A DNA stretch of 64,000 nt, taken from NCBI GenBank assembly GCA_009668225.1, contig WJYK01000008.1, positions 124,001 through 188,000 of the forward strand, in the 5' to 3' direction. The notes beneath the pieces are model-generated. The model ran no database searches. It worked only from the letters and a program-made list of their open reading frames with translations, and was not told where the DNA came from. Position 1 is the stretch's first letter. The number at the start of each line of letters is the position of its first letter. The stretch is from Enterobacteriaceae bacterium RIT693 (lineage in GTDB: Bacteria > Pseudomonadota > Gammaproteobacteria > Enterobacterales > Enterobacteriaceae). Below, in pieces: positions 1 to 8,263 of the stretch. The translations under genes and the position numbers were made by a program.

Positions 1-563
1 TCCGCGCGGTTGCTGATGGCCTCCACGCCGCCGCCCAGCTTCCACCATCGCTCATACTGCAAATTGGCCGCATCCGGCACCCAGGAACGGTTAAGACCGT
101 CACCTGAAATCACGCCGAGCAGCACCAGCACGCCAATGCCGATGAGGTACAGCACGACGCCGGTCTTAAAGAGCTGATTTTGCCCGGTTGCGTCACGAAT
201 CAGCCGCCAGCACACCAGCCCTGTCAGGCCGTAAGCCAGCAGAATGTCGCCGTCCCAGAGCAGCAGCGCGTGGATAAAGCCCAGCAATACCAGCAGCGTC
301 AGGCGCGACTGGATCCAGCGTGAGCCGCGAGCCAGCAGCATTTGCAGGCCCGCCCCAAACAGCAGCGCGAAAAGCGTGAGGAATTTAACTTCGGCAAACA
401 GGTCCATTACCGCCCAGGTCCAGGCGTCACGGGAGGTTATTTCGCCATACCAGGCCGGGTTGAGATAAGCCGCCTTCGGCAGGCCAAAGGCGACAATATT
501 AAGCAGCAGGATGCCAAGAATGGCGGTACCGCGGACGAAGTCCAGGGTGACATTTCTCTCCAC
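1..563 (-). CDS. yeiB: YeiB, DUF418-family inner-membrane protein (3' part missing)
   Basis: The reverse strand reads an uninterrupted protein beginning ERNVTLDFVRGTAILGILLL and running off the window edge, about 187 residues present. It matches the N-terminal half of E. coli YeiB, a multi-pass inner-membrane protein with DUF418/DUF405-type domains and no firmly assigned function. Hydrophobic segments such as LTLLVLLGFIHALLLWDG and GVVLYLIGIGVLVLLGVISG are visible. The start is a GTG at 563, which fits the E. coli N-terminus (MERNVTLDF). It follows folE by 18 bases on the same strand, so the two are probably cotranscribed as in E. coli. The C-terminal part lies outside the window. Confidence 0.93.
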   Translation of the reverse strand, partial: MERNVTLDFVRGTAILGILLLNIVAFGLPKAAYLNPAWYGEITSRDAWTWAVMDLFAEVKFLTLFALLFGAGLQMLLARGSRWIQSRLTLLVLLGFIHALLLWDGDILLAYGLTGLVCWRLIRDATGQNQLFKTGVVLYLIGIGVLVLLGVISGDGLNRSWVPDAANLQYERWWKLGGGVEAISNRA

Positions 564-581
564 GGATACCTGCCTGGGGAA

Positions 582-1247
582 TTAATTGTGGCGTACCGCG
601 CGCAGGAACTCCTGACGCGTATTCTGGCTGGACTTAAACAGGCCACCGAGTGACGTGGTGGTGGTCGCGCTGGTTGCGTCTTTCACGCCACGCGCTTTCA
701 CACAGTAATGCACGGCATCAATGGAAACCGCCACGTTGTTGGTGCCCAGCAACGTTTGCAGCGCGGTCAGGATCTGCTGGGTCAGACGTTCCTGAACCTG
801 TGGACGCTGAGCGAAGAACTGCACGATGCGGTTAATTTTGGACAGGCCAATGACGGTATCTTTCGGGATATACGCCACGGTGGCTTTCCCGTCGATAGTC
901 ACGAAGTGGTGCTCGCAGGTGCTGGTCAGGGTGATATCGCGCACGGTGACCATTTCATCCACCTTCATTTTGTTTTCAATGACGGTGATTTTCGGGAAGT
1001 TCGCGTAGTCCAGGCCGGAGAAAATCTCATCGACATACATTTTGGCGATGCGATGCGGCGTTTCCATCAGGCTGTCGTCACTCAAATCGAGATTAAGCAG
1101 CTGCATGATTTCCGTCATATGGGCGGCAATCTGGCTTTTACGAGTTTCATTATCCAGTTCACGTAACGGCGGACGCAGCGGCGTTTCCAGACCGCGCGCC
1201 AGCAGCGCCTCATGAACCAGGGCGGCTTCTTTTGAGAGTGATGACAT
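582..1247 (-). CDS. folE: GTP cyclohydrolase I
   Basis: FolE converts GTP to 7,8-dihydroneopterin triphosphate, the first step of tetrahydrofolate synthesis, as a cytoplasmic homodecamer. The 221 residues align nearly end to end with E. coli FolE (222 residues). The zinc site is visible in TSTCEHHF (Cys111, His114) and VHYCVKARG (Cys182), and the substrate-binding segment [20 protein letters not shown] is intact. The reading frame is open 16 codons further upstream, but the ATG at 1247 is preceded by AGGAG at a good distance and gives the family N-terminus [10 protein letters not shown]. It is the first gene of a probable folE-yeiB operon and is divergent from yeiG. Confidence 0.98.
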   Translation of the reverse strand: MSSLSKEAALVHEALLARGLETPLRPPLRELDNETRKSQIAAHMTEIMQLLNLDLSDDSLMETPHRIAKMYVDEIFSGLDYANFPKITVIENKMKVDEMVTVRDITLTSTCEHHFVTIDGKATVAYIPKDTVIGLSKINRIVQFFAQRPQVQERLTQQILTALQTLLGTNNVAVSIDAVHYCVKARGVKDATSATTTTSLGGLFKSSQNTRQEFLRAVRHN

Positions 1248-1484
1248 GCTGTTTTCTCCTGCAGGTGTGGCTGACCCCTGCCCTTCATGGGGCAAAGTGT
1301 CCGCTTATTGTGCGGCAGCACGTGCTTAGAATCCAGTAGTGCCGGGCATAATTATTGAAATCGAAATAACCGTTCATCGCCTGAGCGGGCGGAACAATAC
1401 CGTTGCGGCCATAATGCGGGATGGCTAGACTCAGGTGAAGTGAAAGTTGTTCATAACTATTGAAAATATGTAAGGAGCCTCTGG
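1248..1484. promoter_or_regulatory. folE / yeiG divergent intergenic region
   Basis: These 237 bases separate two genes transcribed away from each other and must hold both promoters. A ribosome-binding site (TAAGGAG) lies just before yeiG, and AGGAG lies just before folE. I could not assign a -10/-35 pair or a MetJ box with confidence. No small gene is evident. Confidence 0.5.
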
Positions 1485-2321
1485 ATGGAATTACTGGAAG
1501 AACACCGATGTTTCGAAGGCTGGCAGCAGCGCTGGCGCCACCCGTCCACCGTGCTTAACTGCCCAATGACATTCAGTATTTTTCTCCCGCCTCCGGCGGG
1601 CACCGCGCCACCGCCGGTGATTTACTGGCTTTCCGGGCTGACCTGTAACGATGAAAACTTCACGACTAAAGCAGGCGCACAGCGCGTAGCGGCAGAGCTT
1701 GGCATTGTACTGGTGATGCCGGACACCAGCCCACGCGGCGAAGAAGTGCCAAACGACGCAGGCTATGACCTGGGCCAGGGCGCAGGCTTTTATCTTAACG
1801 CGACGCAGCAGCCGTGGGCCACGCACTTCCGCATGTATGACTACCTGCGCGATGAGCTGCCGCAGCTGATTGCGGATAATTTCAGCGTCAGCGAGAAAGC
1901 CTCAATCTTTGGCCACTCCATGGGCGGACACGGCGCGTTGATCATGGCGCTGAAAAACCCCGGCCGCTTCCGCTCGGTTTCTGCTTTTGCGCCTATCGTT
2001 AACCCCACCCGCGTCCCGTGGGGGCAAAAAGCCTTTAAGGCCTATCTCGGTGAGGATGAATCCTTGTGGCAAGAATGGGACAGTTGCTGCCTGCTGGGTA
2101 AAGCGCCGCCGTCAGCACAGCTGCCAACGCTTATCGATCAGGGGGATGACGATCAGTTCCTGGCCGACCAGCTAAGGCCAGAAGAGTTTGAAAAAGTCGC
2201 GCAGGAGAAAGGCTGGCCGCTGACGCTGCGCATTCAGCCGGGCTGCGACCACAGTTACTATTTCATCGCCACGTTTGTGGAGGATCATTTGCGTTTTCAT
2301 GCGGAGCATTTGCGGGGATAG
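1485..2321 (+). CDS. yeiG: S-formylglutathione hydrolase YeiG
   Basis: This esterase D-family serine hydrolase cleaves S-formylglutathione to glutathione and formate, a late step of glutathione-dependent formaldehyde detoxification in the cytoplasm. It has 278 residues, exactly the length of E. coli YeiG. The alpha/beta-hydrolase triad is visible: Ser145 in GHSMGGHG, Asp223 in DQGDDDQF and His256 in CDHSYYF. The oxyanion-side motif [13 protein letters not shown], typical of esterase D, is also present. The ATG at 1485 follows TAAGGAG. No formaldehyde dehydrogenase gene lies beside it, as in E. coli, where yeiG is separate from frmAB. Confidence 0.97.
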   Translation: MELLEEHRCFEGWQQRWRHPSTVLNCPMTFSIFLPPPAGTAPPPVIYWLSGLTCNDENFTTKAGAQRVAAELGIVLVMPDTSPRGEEVPNDAGYDLGQGAGFYLNATQQPWATHFRMYDYLRDELPQLIADNFSVSEKASIFGHSMGGHGALIMALKNPGRFRSVSAFAPIVNPTRVPWGQKAFKAYLGEDESLWQEWDSCCLLGKAPPSAQLPTLIDQGDDDQFLADQLRPEEFEKVAQEKGWPLTLRIQPGCDHSYYFIATFVEDHLRFHAEHLRG

Positions 2322-2337
2322 GGAGTTACCCTGGGGG

Positions 2338-2381
2338 CTGTCTCTTAGTAAGAAATATGCTCCAGGAAGAATCTGCTAAGG
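2338..2381. repeat. Left flank of the palindromic element
   Basis: This segment starts CTGTCTCTTA, which resembles the outer bases of Tn5-type transposon ends, and contains CTCCAGGAAGAAT at 2360-2372. That 13-base string recurs in the same orientation at 2942-2954, on the far side of the palindrome, next to a sequence related to the other Tn5-like end (TATGTATAAGACACA, 2953-2967). CTAAGG also occurs at the inner side of both 13-mers. This bracketing suggests element boundaries, but the sequence does not prove which bases moved. Confidence 0.4.
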
Positions 2382-2433
2382 TTCCGTTCACTTCCAGTCC
2401 TGTTTCAGATGTCACCACTGAACCGGTGAACGT

Positions 2434-2462
2434 CTTAGGGGAGTCACCGTCACTCCCCTAAG
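2434..2462. repeat. Hairpin in left palindrome unit
   Basis: Perfect 11-bp inverted repeat: CTTAGGGGAGT at 2434-2444, loop CACCGTC, ACTCCCCTAAG at 2452-2462. It occupies the same place in the left unit as the 13-bp hairpin at 2837-2868 does in the right unit. Confidence 0.85.
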
Positions 2463-2836
2463 AACCCGGACTCCCGGCCAAATAAATCGACCGCTGAAGC
2501 GGCAGACCTCCATTTTATCTCCCAGTCCTGGGTCGGCTGAGATGCGTTCCCGACGCTCTCAGCCTCCGGCCGTTCCCGACGTCCGGCCCCTGGCCAGTCG
2601 GAGAGAAAACGGAGGCGATTTAAGCCGGAACCGAGCCTCGCTTCAAACCCGCAGCCACGCCCTTGTTCCCGGCTCTCATCGCCCCCGGTTATGACCCAAC
2701 TCAGGCGGGGTTGAGCTGTCGGGAACAGCGAAAGAGAGCGATCGTCGGGAACGAATCGCGAACGACCCCGAATGTTTGGGTGATAGCCGGTGGGTTTACC
2801 GCTTCAGCGGCGATGAGTTCGCCGGGCGCCGGGGGT

Positions 2837-2868
2837 TGTGAGGGGGAATGGCGTAATTCCCCCTCACA
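2837..2868. repeat. Hairpin in right palindrome unit
   Basis: Perfect 13-bp inverted repeat: TGTGAGGGGGAAT at 2837-2849, loop GGCGTA, ATTCCCCCTCACA at 2856-2868. Its stem differs in sequence from the left-unit hairpin on both sides while pairing is kept. Confidence 0.85.
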
Positions 2869-2920
2869 CGTTCACCGTGCTCTGAACGAGCAGGGAAAAC
2901 AGATCTATGGGTGAACGGAA

Positions 2921-2975
2921 TAACGGCTGAACTAAGGACCTCTCCAGGAAGAATATGTATAAGACACACCTCTTA
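2921..2975. repeat. Right flank of the palindromic element
   Basis: It contains the second copy of CTCCAGGAAGAAT (2942-2954) and the Tn5-end-like string TATGTATAAGACACA (2953-2967), then CTCTTAGAGAGAC just before the cirA stop codon at 2995. No good cirA terminator with a T-run is visible here, so cirA transcripts may run into the palindrome. Confidence 0.4.
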
Positions 2976-2994
2976 GAGAGACGGTATCTACCGC

Positions 2995-4965
2995 TTAGAA
3001 ACTATAATCCAGCGCCATAAAGTAGCGACGGCCGTCTTCATTGTAGCTGTAGACATCACGATTCAGGTCCTTGTCGCCCAGGTTCAGCACGCCCGCGCGC
3101 ACCTTCACGTTCTTCGTCGCCTTCCAGGCCCCGCCCGTGTTCCACACAATGTAGCCGCCCGGGGTTTTATCGGTGGCTGATACTGCGCGCTGCTTGCCGG
3201 TGTAGTTCGCCGAAACATAGAACGACCAGTCTTCCAGCGGCGCCCAGTCAACGGTCCCGTTGGCGGTATGGAACGACTGCTTCTGCAGCGGTTTATTGCC
3301 GCCGTTGCTCAGGTCGCGTCCGTCGTTATAGGTGTAGTTCAGCGACAGTTTCCACTGGTCGTTAAACGGTATTTTCAGCTCGGTTTCCACACCGCGAATA
3401 CGCGCTTTGTTCACGTTGTAGTAGCGGAAGATTGGGTTACCGCTCTTATCAAAACCAACAAAGTTTGAGTAAGACGGCGCTACGCTGCGGTCCGCGGTAC
3501 GTTGAATATCAATCATATCCTCAACGTTATTCTGGAAAGCGGTTACGCTGCCGGTCACACCATCAAGGATGCCTTCATCCCCGGCGTAATACAGGCCCAG
3601 TTCAAAGCTCTCGCTCGTTTCCGGCTTCAGGTCAGGGCTGCCGACAATCTGGCAGGCGCCACGGCAGGACTTACTGGTCCAGTCCGGACTAAGCTGCAGC
3701 AGCGACGGCGCTTTAAATGCCGTTGCCCAGCCGCCTTTAACGGTGACGGTATCGGTCGCGCTATACACCAGATAGGCACGCGGGCTCCAGTGGTCGCCGT
3801 AGGTTTCATGGTCATCCATACGAATGCCGGTGGTCAGCGCCAGCGGCTCAAAGATGCGCCATTCGTCTTCAATAAACAGGGCGTACTGGCTGGCCGAGGT
3901 TTTAGAACTATTACCGCCGGTAATATTCACCGGGTCGCTCAGCTTGTCGTGCCGCCATTCGCCGCCGAAGGTCAGGAACTGGTTGATGTCGCTGAGCGGC
4001 AACACCAGCTTGCCGTCGAGGCTATTGTTGCGCGAGGTGATGGCCGCGCTATTCCCCGGATTAAGGTTATCAATTTTGTCGCCGTAGAAACGCAGTTCGG
4101 TATTGCCGAAGTCCCAGCGTCCGTTATGGCCGAGGGAATAATCCTGACGTTCGATGCGGTTCTTATCCAGCGAGTCAGATTCCCTGTCCTGGCGGTCAAA
4201 GCCGTAGCCTACGGTGACATCCTGATTGTCGGCAGGCGTCCACGAAAACTCGGTGCTGGCATTGCGCGAAGTGAACCCTTCAATCTGCGGCGTCAGGCCA
4301 TTGGCGTTAGCTGTCGAAGCCTGCTGGCCGTCTTTCTGTCGCTTGCCCAGGCTACCGTAGACTTTTACGCCGAGCACGTCGTCAATCAGCGGGCCGCTGG
4401 TGAAAAAGTTACCGTTCCAGGTATCGCCGCGGTCGCGGTGCTCCTGAACGGTTGAATCCACGGTAAAGGTGCCGTGCCAGGCTTTGCCCACTTTACGGGT
4501 AATAATATTCACCACGCCGCCGAGGGCATCGGAACCATAGAGCGAGGACATCGGCCCGCGCACCACTTCGATACGTTCAATCGCATCCGCCGGGATCCAG
4601 TTCAGGTCAAAGTCGTTATGGCGGAATACCGCATTGCGGGAGTTCACTCGCTTGCCGTCGACCAGAATCAGGGTATAGCTGCTGTCCAGCCCACGCAGGC
4701 TGACGCCACGGCGGTTATCGCCTTCATTGGTTAACTGAACGCCGGGCACGTTCTGCAGCACATCTTTCAGATTAGTGACCGGTTTCTTTTGCAAATCGTC
4801 CTGGGTGATCACGCTGATACTGGCGGGCGCATCTTTGAGGTTTTGTTCGGTGGCTGACGCGGTGACAACGAGGGTTTCTTCGCGATCGTCGGCGATGACG
4901 GGGAAAGCCAGGCCGAGTACAGATGCACAGAGTCCTCCCCGAACAATGGGATTCAACCTTAACAT
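2995..4965 (-). CDS. cirA: CirA, TonB-dependent catecholate siderophore receptor
   Basis: CirA is an outer-membrane gated beta-barrel that imports linear catecholate siderophores (dihydroxybenzoylserine species) using TonB energy, and is the colicin I receptor in E. coli. The 656 residues align throughout with E. coli CirA (663). Visible parts are a signal peptide (about residues 1-25, ending PVIA), the TonB box ETLVVTA at 30-36, the plug domain with [20 protein letters not shown] and [15 protein letters not shown], and a 22-strand-type barrel ending in the outer-membrane signature YFMALDYSF. Start ATG 4965 follows GGAGAG. It lies 126 bp downstream of an ABC siderophore importer on the same strand and has no obvious Fur box of its own, so it may be the last gene of that Fur-controlled unit. 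Confidence 0.96.
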   Translation of the reverse strand: MLRLNPIVRGGLCASVLGLAFPVIADDREETLVVTASATEQNLKDAPASISVITQDDLQKKPVTNLKDVLQNVPGVQLTNEGDNRRGVSLRGLDSSYTLILVDGKRVNSRNAVFRHNDFDLNWIPADAIERIEVVRGPMSSLYGSDALGGVVNIITRKVGKAWHGTFTVDSTVQEHRDRGDTWNGNFFTSGPLIDDVLGVKVYGSLGKRQKDGQQASTANANGLTPQIEGFTSRNASTEFSWTPADNQDVTVGYGFDRQDRESDSLDKNRIERQDYSLGHNGRWDFGNTELRFYGDKIDNLNPGNSAAITSRNNSLDGKLVLPLSDINQFLTFGGEWRHDKLSDPVNITGGNSSKTSASQYALFIEDEWRIFEPLALTTGIRMDDHETYGDHWSPRAYLVYSATDTVTVKGGWATAFKAPSLLQLSPDWTSKSCRGACQIVGSPDLKPETSESFELGLYYAGDEGILDGVTGSVTAFQNNVEDMIDIQRTADRSVAPSYSNFVGFDKSGNPIFRYYNVNKARIRGVETELKIPFNDQWKLSLNYTYNDGRDLSNGGNKPLQKQSFHTANGTVDWAPLEDWSFYVSANYTGKQRAVSATDKTPGGYIVWNTGGAWKATKNVKVRAGVLNLGDKDLNRDVYSYNEDGRRYFMALDYSF

Positions 4966-5091
4966 TTCTTTCTCTCCATGAGGTGAATTACAAACGAAAC
5001 AACCGTTTAGCGCTCACATTGCACTATGCGCCAGCGGCTACATTGGCCGCAGGCTGCATACTGTGTTCCTTAGTATTTCTGAAATGCGTTG

Positions 5092-5877
5092 TTATACGGT
5101 GGGCGTTTCCACCAGGCCGTCGATCAGCACCTGGGCAACACCCTGTGAGCAGCGTTCAATGCGCCCCTTCACGCCGTAAACCTGGGCCAGGCTGCGCGGA
5201 GTAATCACTTCCTCCGGCTCACCGCTGGCAACCAGTTTGCCGTCGCGCAGCATGAGAACATGCTCGCTATGGCGTAAAGCAATATTAATATCGTGCACCA
5301 CAACGACGGTGACGATGTTGCGCTCGCGGGTTTCGCGGGCCACCAGATCCATGACGTGGAACTGATAGTTCAAATCCAGCGCGCTCAGCGGCTCGTCCAG
5401 CAGCAACAAAGATGGTCGACGGATCAAAGACTGCGCCAGGCCCACCAGCTGTTTTTGCCCGCCGGAAAGCTGATCCAGGTAGCTCAAAGCCAGATGTGAG
5501 ATCCCCAGCTGTTTCAGCAGCTGCATAACCTGCGCTTCGCTTTCGGCGCTGTGGCGACCACCGGACGCGCGCTGGGCCACGATAATGGATTCCAGCACAT
5601 GCAGATGTACGCCCTGCGGCAGCGACTGCGGCAGATAAACGACTTTTTCAGCGCGTTTGGCAAACGGCAAAGCCATCAGGTCTTCACCGTCGAGATACAG
5701 CTGCCCTTCCGCACGGTTCAGGCCCGCCAGCGAGCGCAGTAAAGTCGATTTACCGCAGCCGTTTGGCCCCAGCAGCACGGTGATTTTGCCGCGTGGCAGC
5801 GTCGGCACGCTGAGGTTTTCAATAATTTTACGCTTCGGGTAACCGGCGTTGAATGCATCAATCTGTAAACCCTGCAT
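5092..5877 (-). CDS. Siderophore-type ABC importer, ATP-binding subunit
   Basis: The 261-residue ATPase of the FepC/FhuC/BtuD family would power uptake of an iron complex through the adjacent FecCD-type permease. Walker A GPNGCGKST lies at about residues 37-45, the signature is LSGGQKQL, Walker B is LLLLDEPLSALD, and the switch histidine is in VVVHDINIAL. The ATG at 5877 overlaps the permease stop codon (TGATG), indicating translational coupling. An in-frame GTG one codon upstream is the alternative start. Substrate cannot be read from the ATPase; context with cirA suggests a catecholate or its breakdown products. Confidence 0.92.
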   Translation of the reverse strand: MQGLQIDAFNAGYPKRKIIENLSVPTLPRGKITVLLGPNGCGKSTLLRSLAGLNRAEGQLYLDGEDLMALPFAKRAEKVVYLPQSLPQGVHLHVLESIIVAQRASGGRHSAESEAQVMQLLKQLGISHLALSYLDQLSGGQKQLVGLAQSLIRRPSLLLLDEPLSALDLNYQFHVMDLVARETRERNIVTVVVVHDINIALRHSEHVLMLRDGKLVASGEPEEVITPRSLAQVYGVKGRIERCSQGVAQVLIDGLVETPTV

Positions 5878-6953
5878 CACACGTTCCCCTTATGGCGAAG
5901 AATAATACTCAGGAAGAACGGCACGCCCACCAGCGAGGTGACGATCCCCACCGGAATGATGACGCCAGGGATAATGTTTTTAGAGGCAACCGACGCCAGG
6001 GACAGCACCAACGCGCCGACCAGCACGCTGCCCGGCAGGTAAAAACGATGATCTTCGCCAAACAGCATACGGGCGATATGCGGCGCCACCAGACCGATAA
6101 AGCCAATGGGCCCGACAAACGCCACCGACAGCGCGGACAAAATACTGATGCGCAGCAAAGTGCCTAAACGCAGGCGCTTCACGTCGATACCAAAGCTGAC
6201 GGCACGATCTTCGCCTAAGCGCAGCGCGGTCAGCTTCCAGGAGCTGAGCATAGAAATAGGCATGATGATGGCAAAGGCCAGCAGCAGCACGCCGAGCTTG
6301 TCCCAGGAGGCACGCGCCAGGCTGCCCATCGTCCAGAACACCAGCCCCTGCAGCGTGTCTTCGCTGGCGATAAACTGCAGCATCGACACCAGGGCATTAA
6401 AGGTGAACACCAGCGCGATACCAAACAGCACCACGCCGGAACTCGCCACGCGCGTCCAGCGGGTAATGGCGTCCAGCATCAGCGCGGCAAACAGCGCAAA
6501 GACAAAGGCGTTGGCAGAGATAAACCACTGATCGGGCACCCCAGGAATACCGATGCCGAGAATAATTGCCAGCGCGGCACCAAAGGCCGCCGCGGAGGAA
6601 ACGCCGAGCGTAAACGGGCTGGCCAGCGGGTTATTGAGGATGGTTTGCATCTCCGCCCCCGCCAGGCCCAGCGCCATGCCGACCAGCAGCGCCATCAGCG
6701 CATACGGCAGACGAATGTCCCACACGATCACCCGCGTACCGGCATTCGCGCTGGCCGGGTCAATCAAGGTCTGCCACAGCGTATCCAGCGGCAGCCCGGA
6801 AGGGCCAAGGGTAAAGTCCAGCAGCAGCGAGGCTAAGATCGCAATGACCAACGCCCCCATCAGCAAATAGCGGTGACGTAGCACCTGCTGGTAGCGCCCC
6901 ATAATAGTGGCAGGCTGCGCCTCGTTTGGCATCGGATCGGTGGTGGCACTCAT
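5877..6953 (-). CDS. Siderophore-type ABC importer, FecCD-family permease
   Basis: A 358-residue inner-membrane permease with many hydrophobic segments. Diagnostic FecCD-family sequences are present: GLAGAEMQTILNNPLASPFT near residue 95, LGEDRAVSFGIDVKRLR, and FVGPIGFIGLVAPHIARMLF, the EAA-like ATPase-contact loop region. Only one permease gene exists, so a homodimer is expected, as in BtuC. ATG 6953 is preferred over the in-frame TTG at 6956. It starts 15 bp after the binding-protein gene ends and its stop overlaps the ATPase start, forming a tight three-gene operon. Confidence 0.93.
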   Translation of the reverse strand: MSATTDPMPNEAQPATIMGRYQQVLRHRYLLMGALVIAILASLLLDFTLGPSGLPLDTLWQTLIDPASANAGTRVIVWDIRLPYALMALLVGMALGLAGAEMQTILNNPLASPFTLGVSSAAAFGAALAIILGIGIPGVPDQWFISANAFVFALFAALMLDAITRWTRVASSGVVLFGIALVFTFNALVSMLQFIASEDTLQGLVFWTMGSLARASWDKLGVLLLAFAIIMPISMLSSWKLTALRLGEDRAVSFGIDVKRLRLGTLLRISILSALSVAFVGPIGFIGLVAPHIARMLFGEDHRFYLPGSVLVGALVLSLASVASKNIIPGVIIPVGIVTSLVGVPFFLSIILRHKGNV

Positions 6954-6968
6954 CAAGTCTTACCTTCG

Positions 6969-8093
6969 TTACTTCTTAAGATCGGTCCAGTACGTTCCCG
7001 TTGGCTCTACCGCCAGGAACTGTTTATAAAGTTGCTGCATCGTCTGCTCCGGATTCACCTCGGCAAACTGCTGCGGGTGGAACCAGGTCGCCATCGCCTG
7101 AATAGCGAGGATGTTGTAAGGCGAATTGTAGAAATTATGCCATACGCCCCAGGCGCGCCCTTCTTTCACCGCGGTTAGCTGGTCAATGCCCTTACGCTCC
7201 AGCACGGTCTGCAGGCTGGCCTGAGCTTCTGCTTTTGTTGCCTGAGCCCCCAGCACCACGCCCGGTGCAGTCGCTCCCGGCGCTTTGCCGCCGCTGGCAA
7301 TGTAGATTTGCGGGTCAGCGGCAAGTACTTTTTCCAGGTTTACCGTACCCAGCGCGCCCGGCAGCAGGTCTTTAGCTATGTTGTTGCCGCCTGCCAGGTC
7401 GATAAAATCACCCATGTTGCCTTTACCGGCGGATCCACAGCACTCTTCCATTGCCGCAGCACGCAGTTCGATAAACACCGAAGGTTTATCTTTCACCGCC
7501 ATCTTGCCGGTGACATCGGTTATTTTTTTCAGGTTTGCTTCATAAAAGGCGATGTAATCATCGGCCTGCTTCTCGCGATGCAACACTTTGCCGAGCACGC
7601 GCATGCTCGGCAAGGTATTTTTAAGCGGCGAGGTACGAAAATCAACGAAGACCACCGGCACGCCCGCTTTTTCAAGCTGGGAAACCAGCTCGCTATGGCG
7701 GCCAGGCCCGTGACCAGACAGGCCAAAAATCGCCACGTCAGGGTGCAACGTCAGCACTTTTTCCGGGCTGACGCTGTCGGCCGTGGTGCTGCCAATCAGC
7801 GGAATATCATCGATTTTCGGGAATTTTGCTTTGTACTGCGCGTAAGTCTGCGTGTCCAGCTTACGGAAGTCTCCCTGCCAGCCAACGATACGGTCGATCG
7901 GCTTTTGCCCTTCCAGCAGCGCCAGAGCATAAAACAGCCGCCCTTCCCCCAGCAAAATGCGATCAACCTTCTGCGGGATAGTGACTTCACGCCCGACGAT
8001 GTCGGTCACCGTCGCGGCGATTGCGGCGTGCAAACCGGAGGCGGTTAATGCCAGTGCAAGACAGATATTTTTTAATTTAATCATACGCTTCAT
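6969..8093 (-). CDS. Periplasmic siderophore-binding protein of ABC importer
   Basis: A 374-residue class III (FecB/BtuF-fold) periplasmic binding protein. A signal peptide is visible (MKRMIKLKNICLALALTAS to about residue 27) with no lipobox cysteine, so it should be soluble. The mature start VTDIVGREVTIPQKVDRILL is typical of the family, and the later segment ECCGSAGKGNMGDFIDLAGG resembles binding proteins for iron-siderophore or haem importers such as the Yersinia Yiu type; that resemblance is from memory and does not fix the ligand. ATG 8093 follows GAAGGAG. A strong Fur box lies about 50 bp upstream. First gene of the importer operon that reads toward cirA. Confidence 0.9.
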   Translation of the reverse strand: MKRMIKLKNICLALALTASGLHAAIAATVTDIVGREVTIPQKVDRILLGEGRLFYALALLEGQKPIDRIVGWQGDFRKLDTQTYAQYKAKFPKIDDIPLIGSTTADSVSPEKVLTLHPDVAIFGLSGHGPGRHSELVSQLEKAGVPVVFVDFRTSPLKNTLPSMRVLGKVLHREKQADDYIAFYEANLKKITDVTGKMAVKDKPSVFIELRAAAMEECCGSAGKGNMGDFIDLAGGNNIAKDLLPGALGTVNLEKVLAADPQIYIASGGKAPGATAPGVVLGAQATKAEAQASLQTVLERKGIDQLTAVKEGRAWGVWHNFYNSPYNILAIQAMATWFHPQQFAEVNPEQTMQQLYKQFLAVEPTGTYWTDLKK

Positions 8094-8140
8094 GCTAACG
8101 CTCCTTCGTTCCTTAAAGAATGGTGTTAACGATAAAGCAA

Positions 8141-8157
8141 ATGATAATGGTTATCAA
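8141..8157 (-). promoter_or_regulatory. Fur box upstream of the siderophore importer operon
   Basis: ATGATAATGGTTATCAA is a near-perfect palindrome (ATGATAA / TTATCAA around TGG) matching the Fur consensus built from GATAAT repeats. On the reverse strand a TTGATA element overlaps it, with TATCGT 17 bases downstream as a weak -10, so Fur-Fe2+ would block RNA polymerase. It is 48-64 bp upstream of the binding-protein start. Confidence 0.85.
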
Positions 8158-8206
8158 TTTAATTGTTGAATACTATAGCCCGTTGGCATTATTGATTGCC
8201 AGCAGA

Positions 8207-8237
8207 ATAGAAAAAGGGCGTGATAATCACGCCCTTT
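8207..8237 (-). terminator. Intrinsic terminator of lysP
   Basis: An 11-bp perfect stem (AAAGGGCGTGA at 8213-8223 with TCACGCCCTTT at 8227-8237, loop TAA) is followed on the reverse strand by a T5 run, 27 bp past the lysP stop codon. Confidence 0.9.
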
Positions 8238-8263
8238 AAAGAGTAACTTATTGTTACTTTGGC

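Larger units (their letters stand above)
2382..2920. repeat. Very large imperfect palindrome (two inverted ~260-bp units)
   Basis: The two halves are diverged inverted copies around an axis near 2650. Matching pairs in register: TTCCGTTCAC 2382-2391 with GTGAACGGAA 2911-2920; CCGCTGAAGCGG 2491-2502 with CCGCTTCAGCGG 2799-2810; GTTCCCGACG 2546-2555 with CGTCGGGAAC 2743-2752; GTTCCCGAC 2572-2580 with GTCGGGAAC 2718-2726; and 2611-2635 (GGAGGCGAT..AGCCGG..) with 2662-2686. Coordinate sums stay within 5297-5302, so register is kept with only small indels. Each unit has its own local hairpin. It is GC-rich and its reading frames resemble no family I know. It could be a non-autonomous mobile or dispersed repeat present as a head-to-head pair, or a structured RNA locus. 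I do not recognise it. Confidence 0.8.

Noticed and set aside
2338..2347. A true Tn5/IS50 insertion
   Set aside because: Only about ten outer bases match, no transposase exists, and the flanking repeats do not show a 9-bp duplication.
2663..2914. An 83-codon open frame on the forward strand inside the palindrome
   Set aside because: It crosses the right-arm hairpin, has no ribosome-binding site and no recognisable domain; the inverted structure explains the sequence better than coding does.
3502..4455. A 317-codon open frame antisense to cirA
   Set aside because: It lies wholly inside a well-supported cirA gene and is a shadow of its codon bias.
4966..5091. A Fur box directly upstream of cirA
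   Set aside because: No GATAAT-type repeats could be found in this interval, unlike the clear box at 8141-8157.
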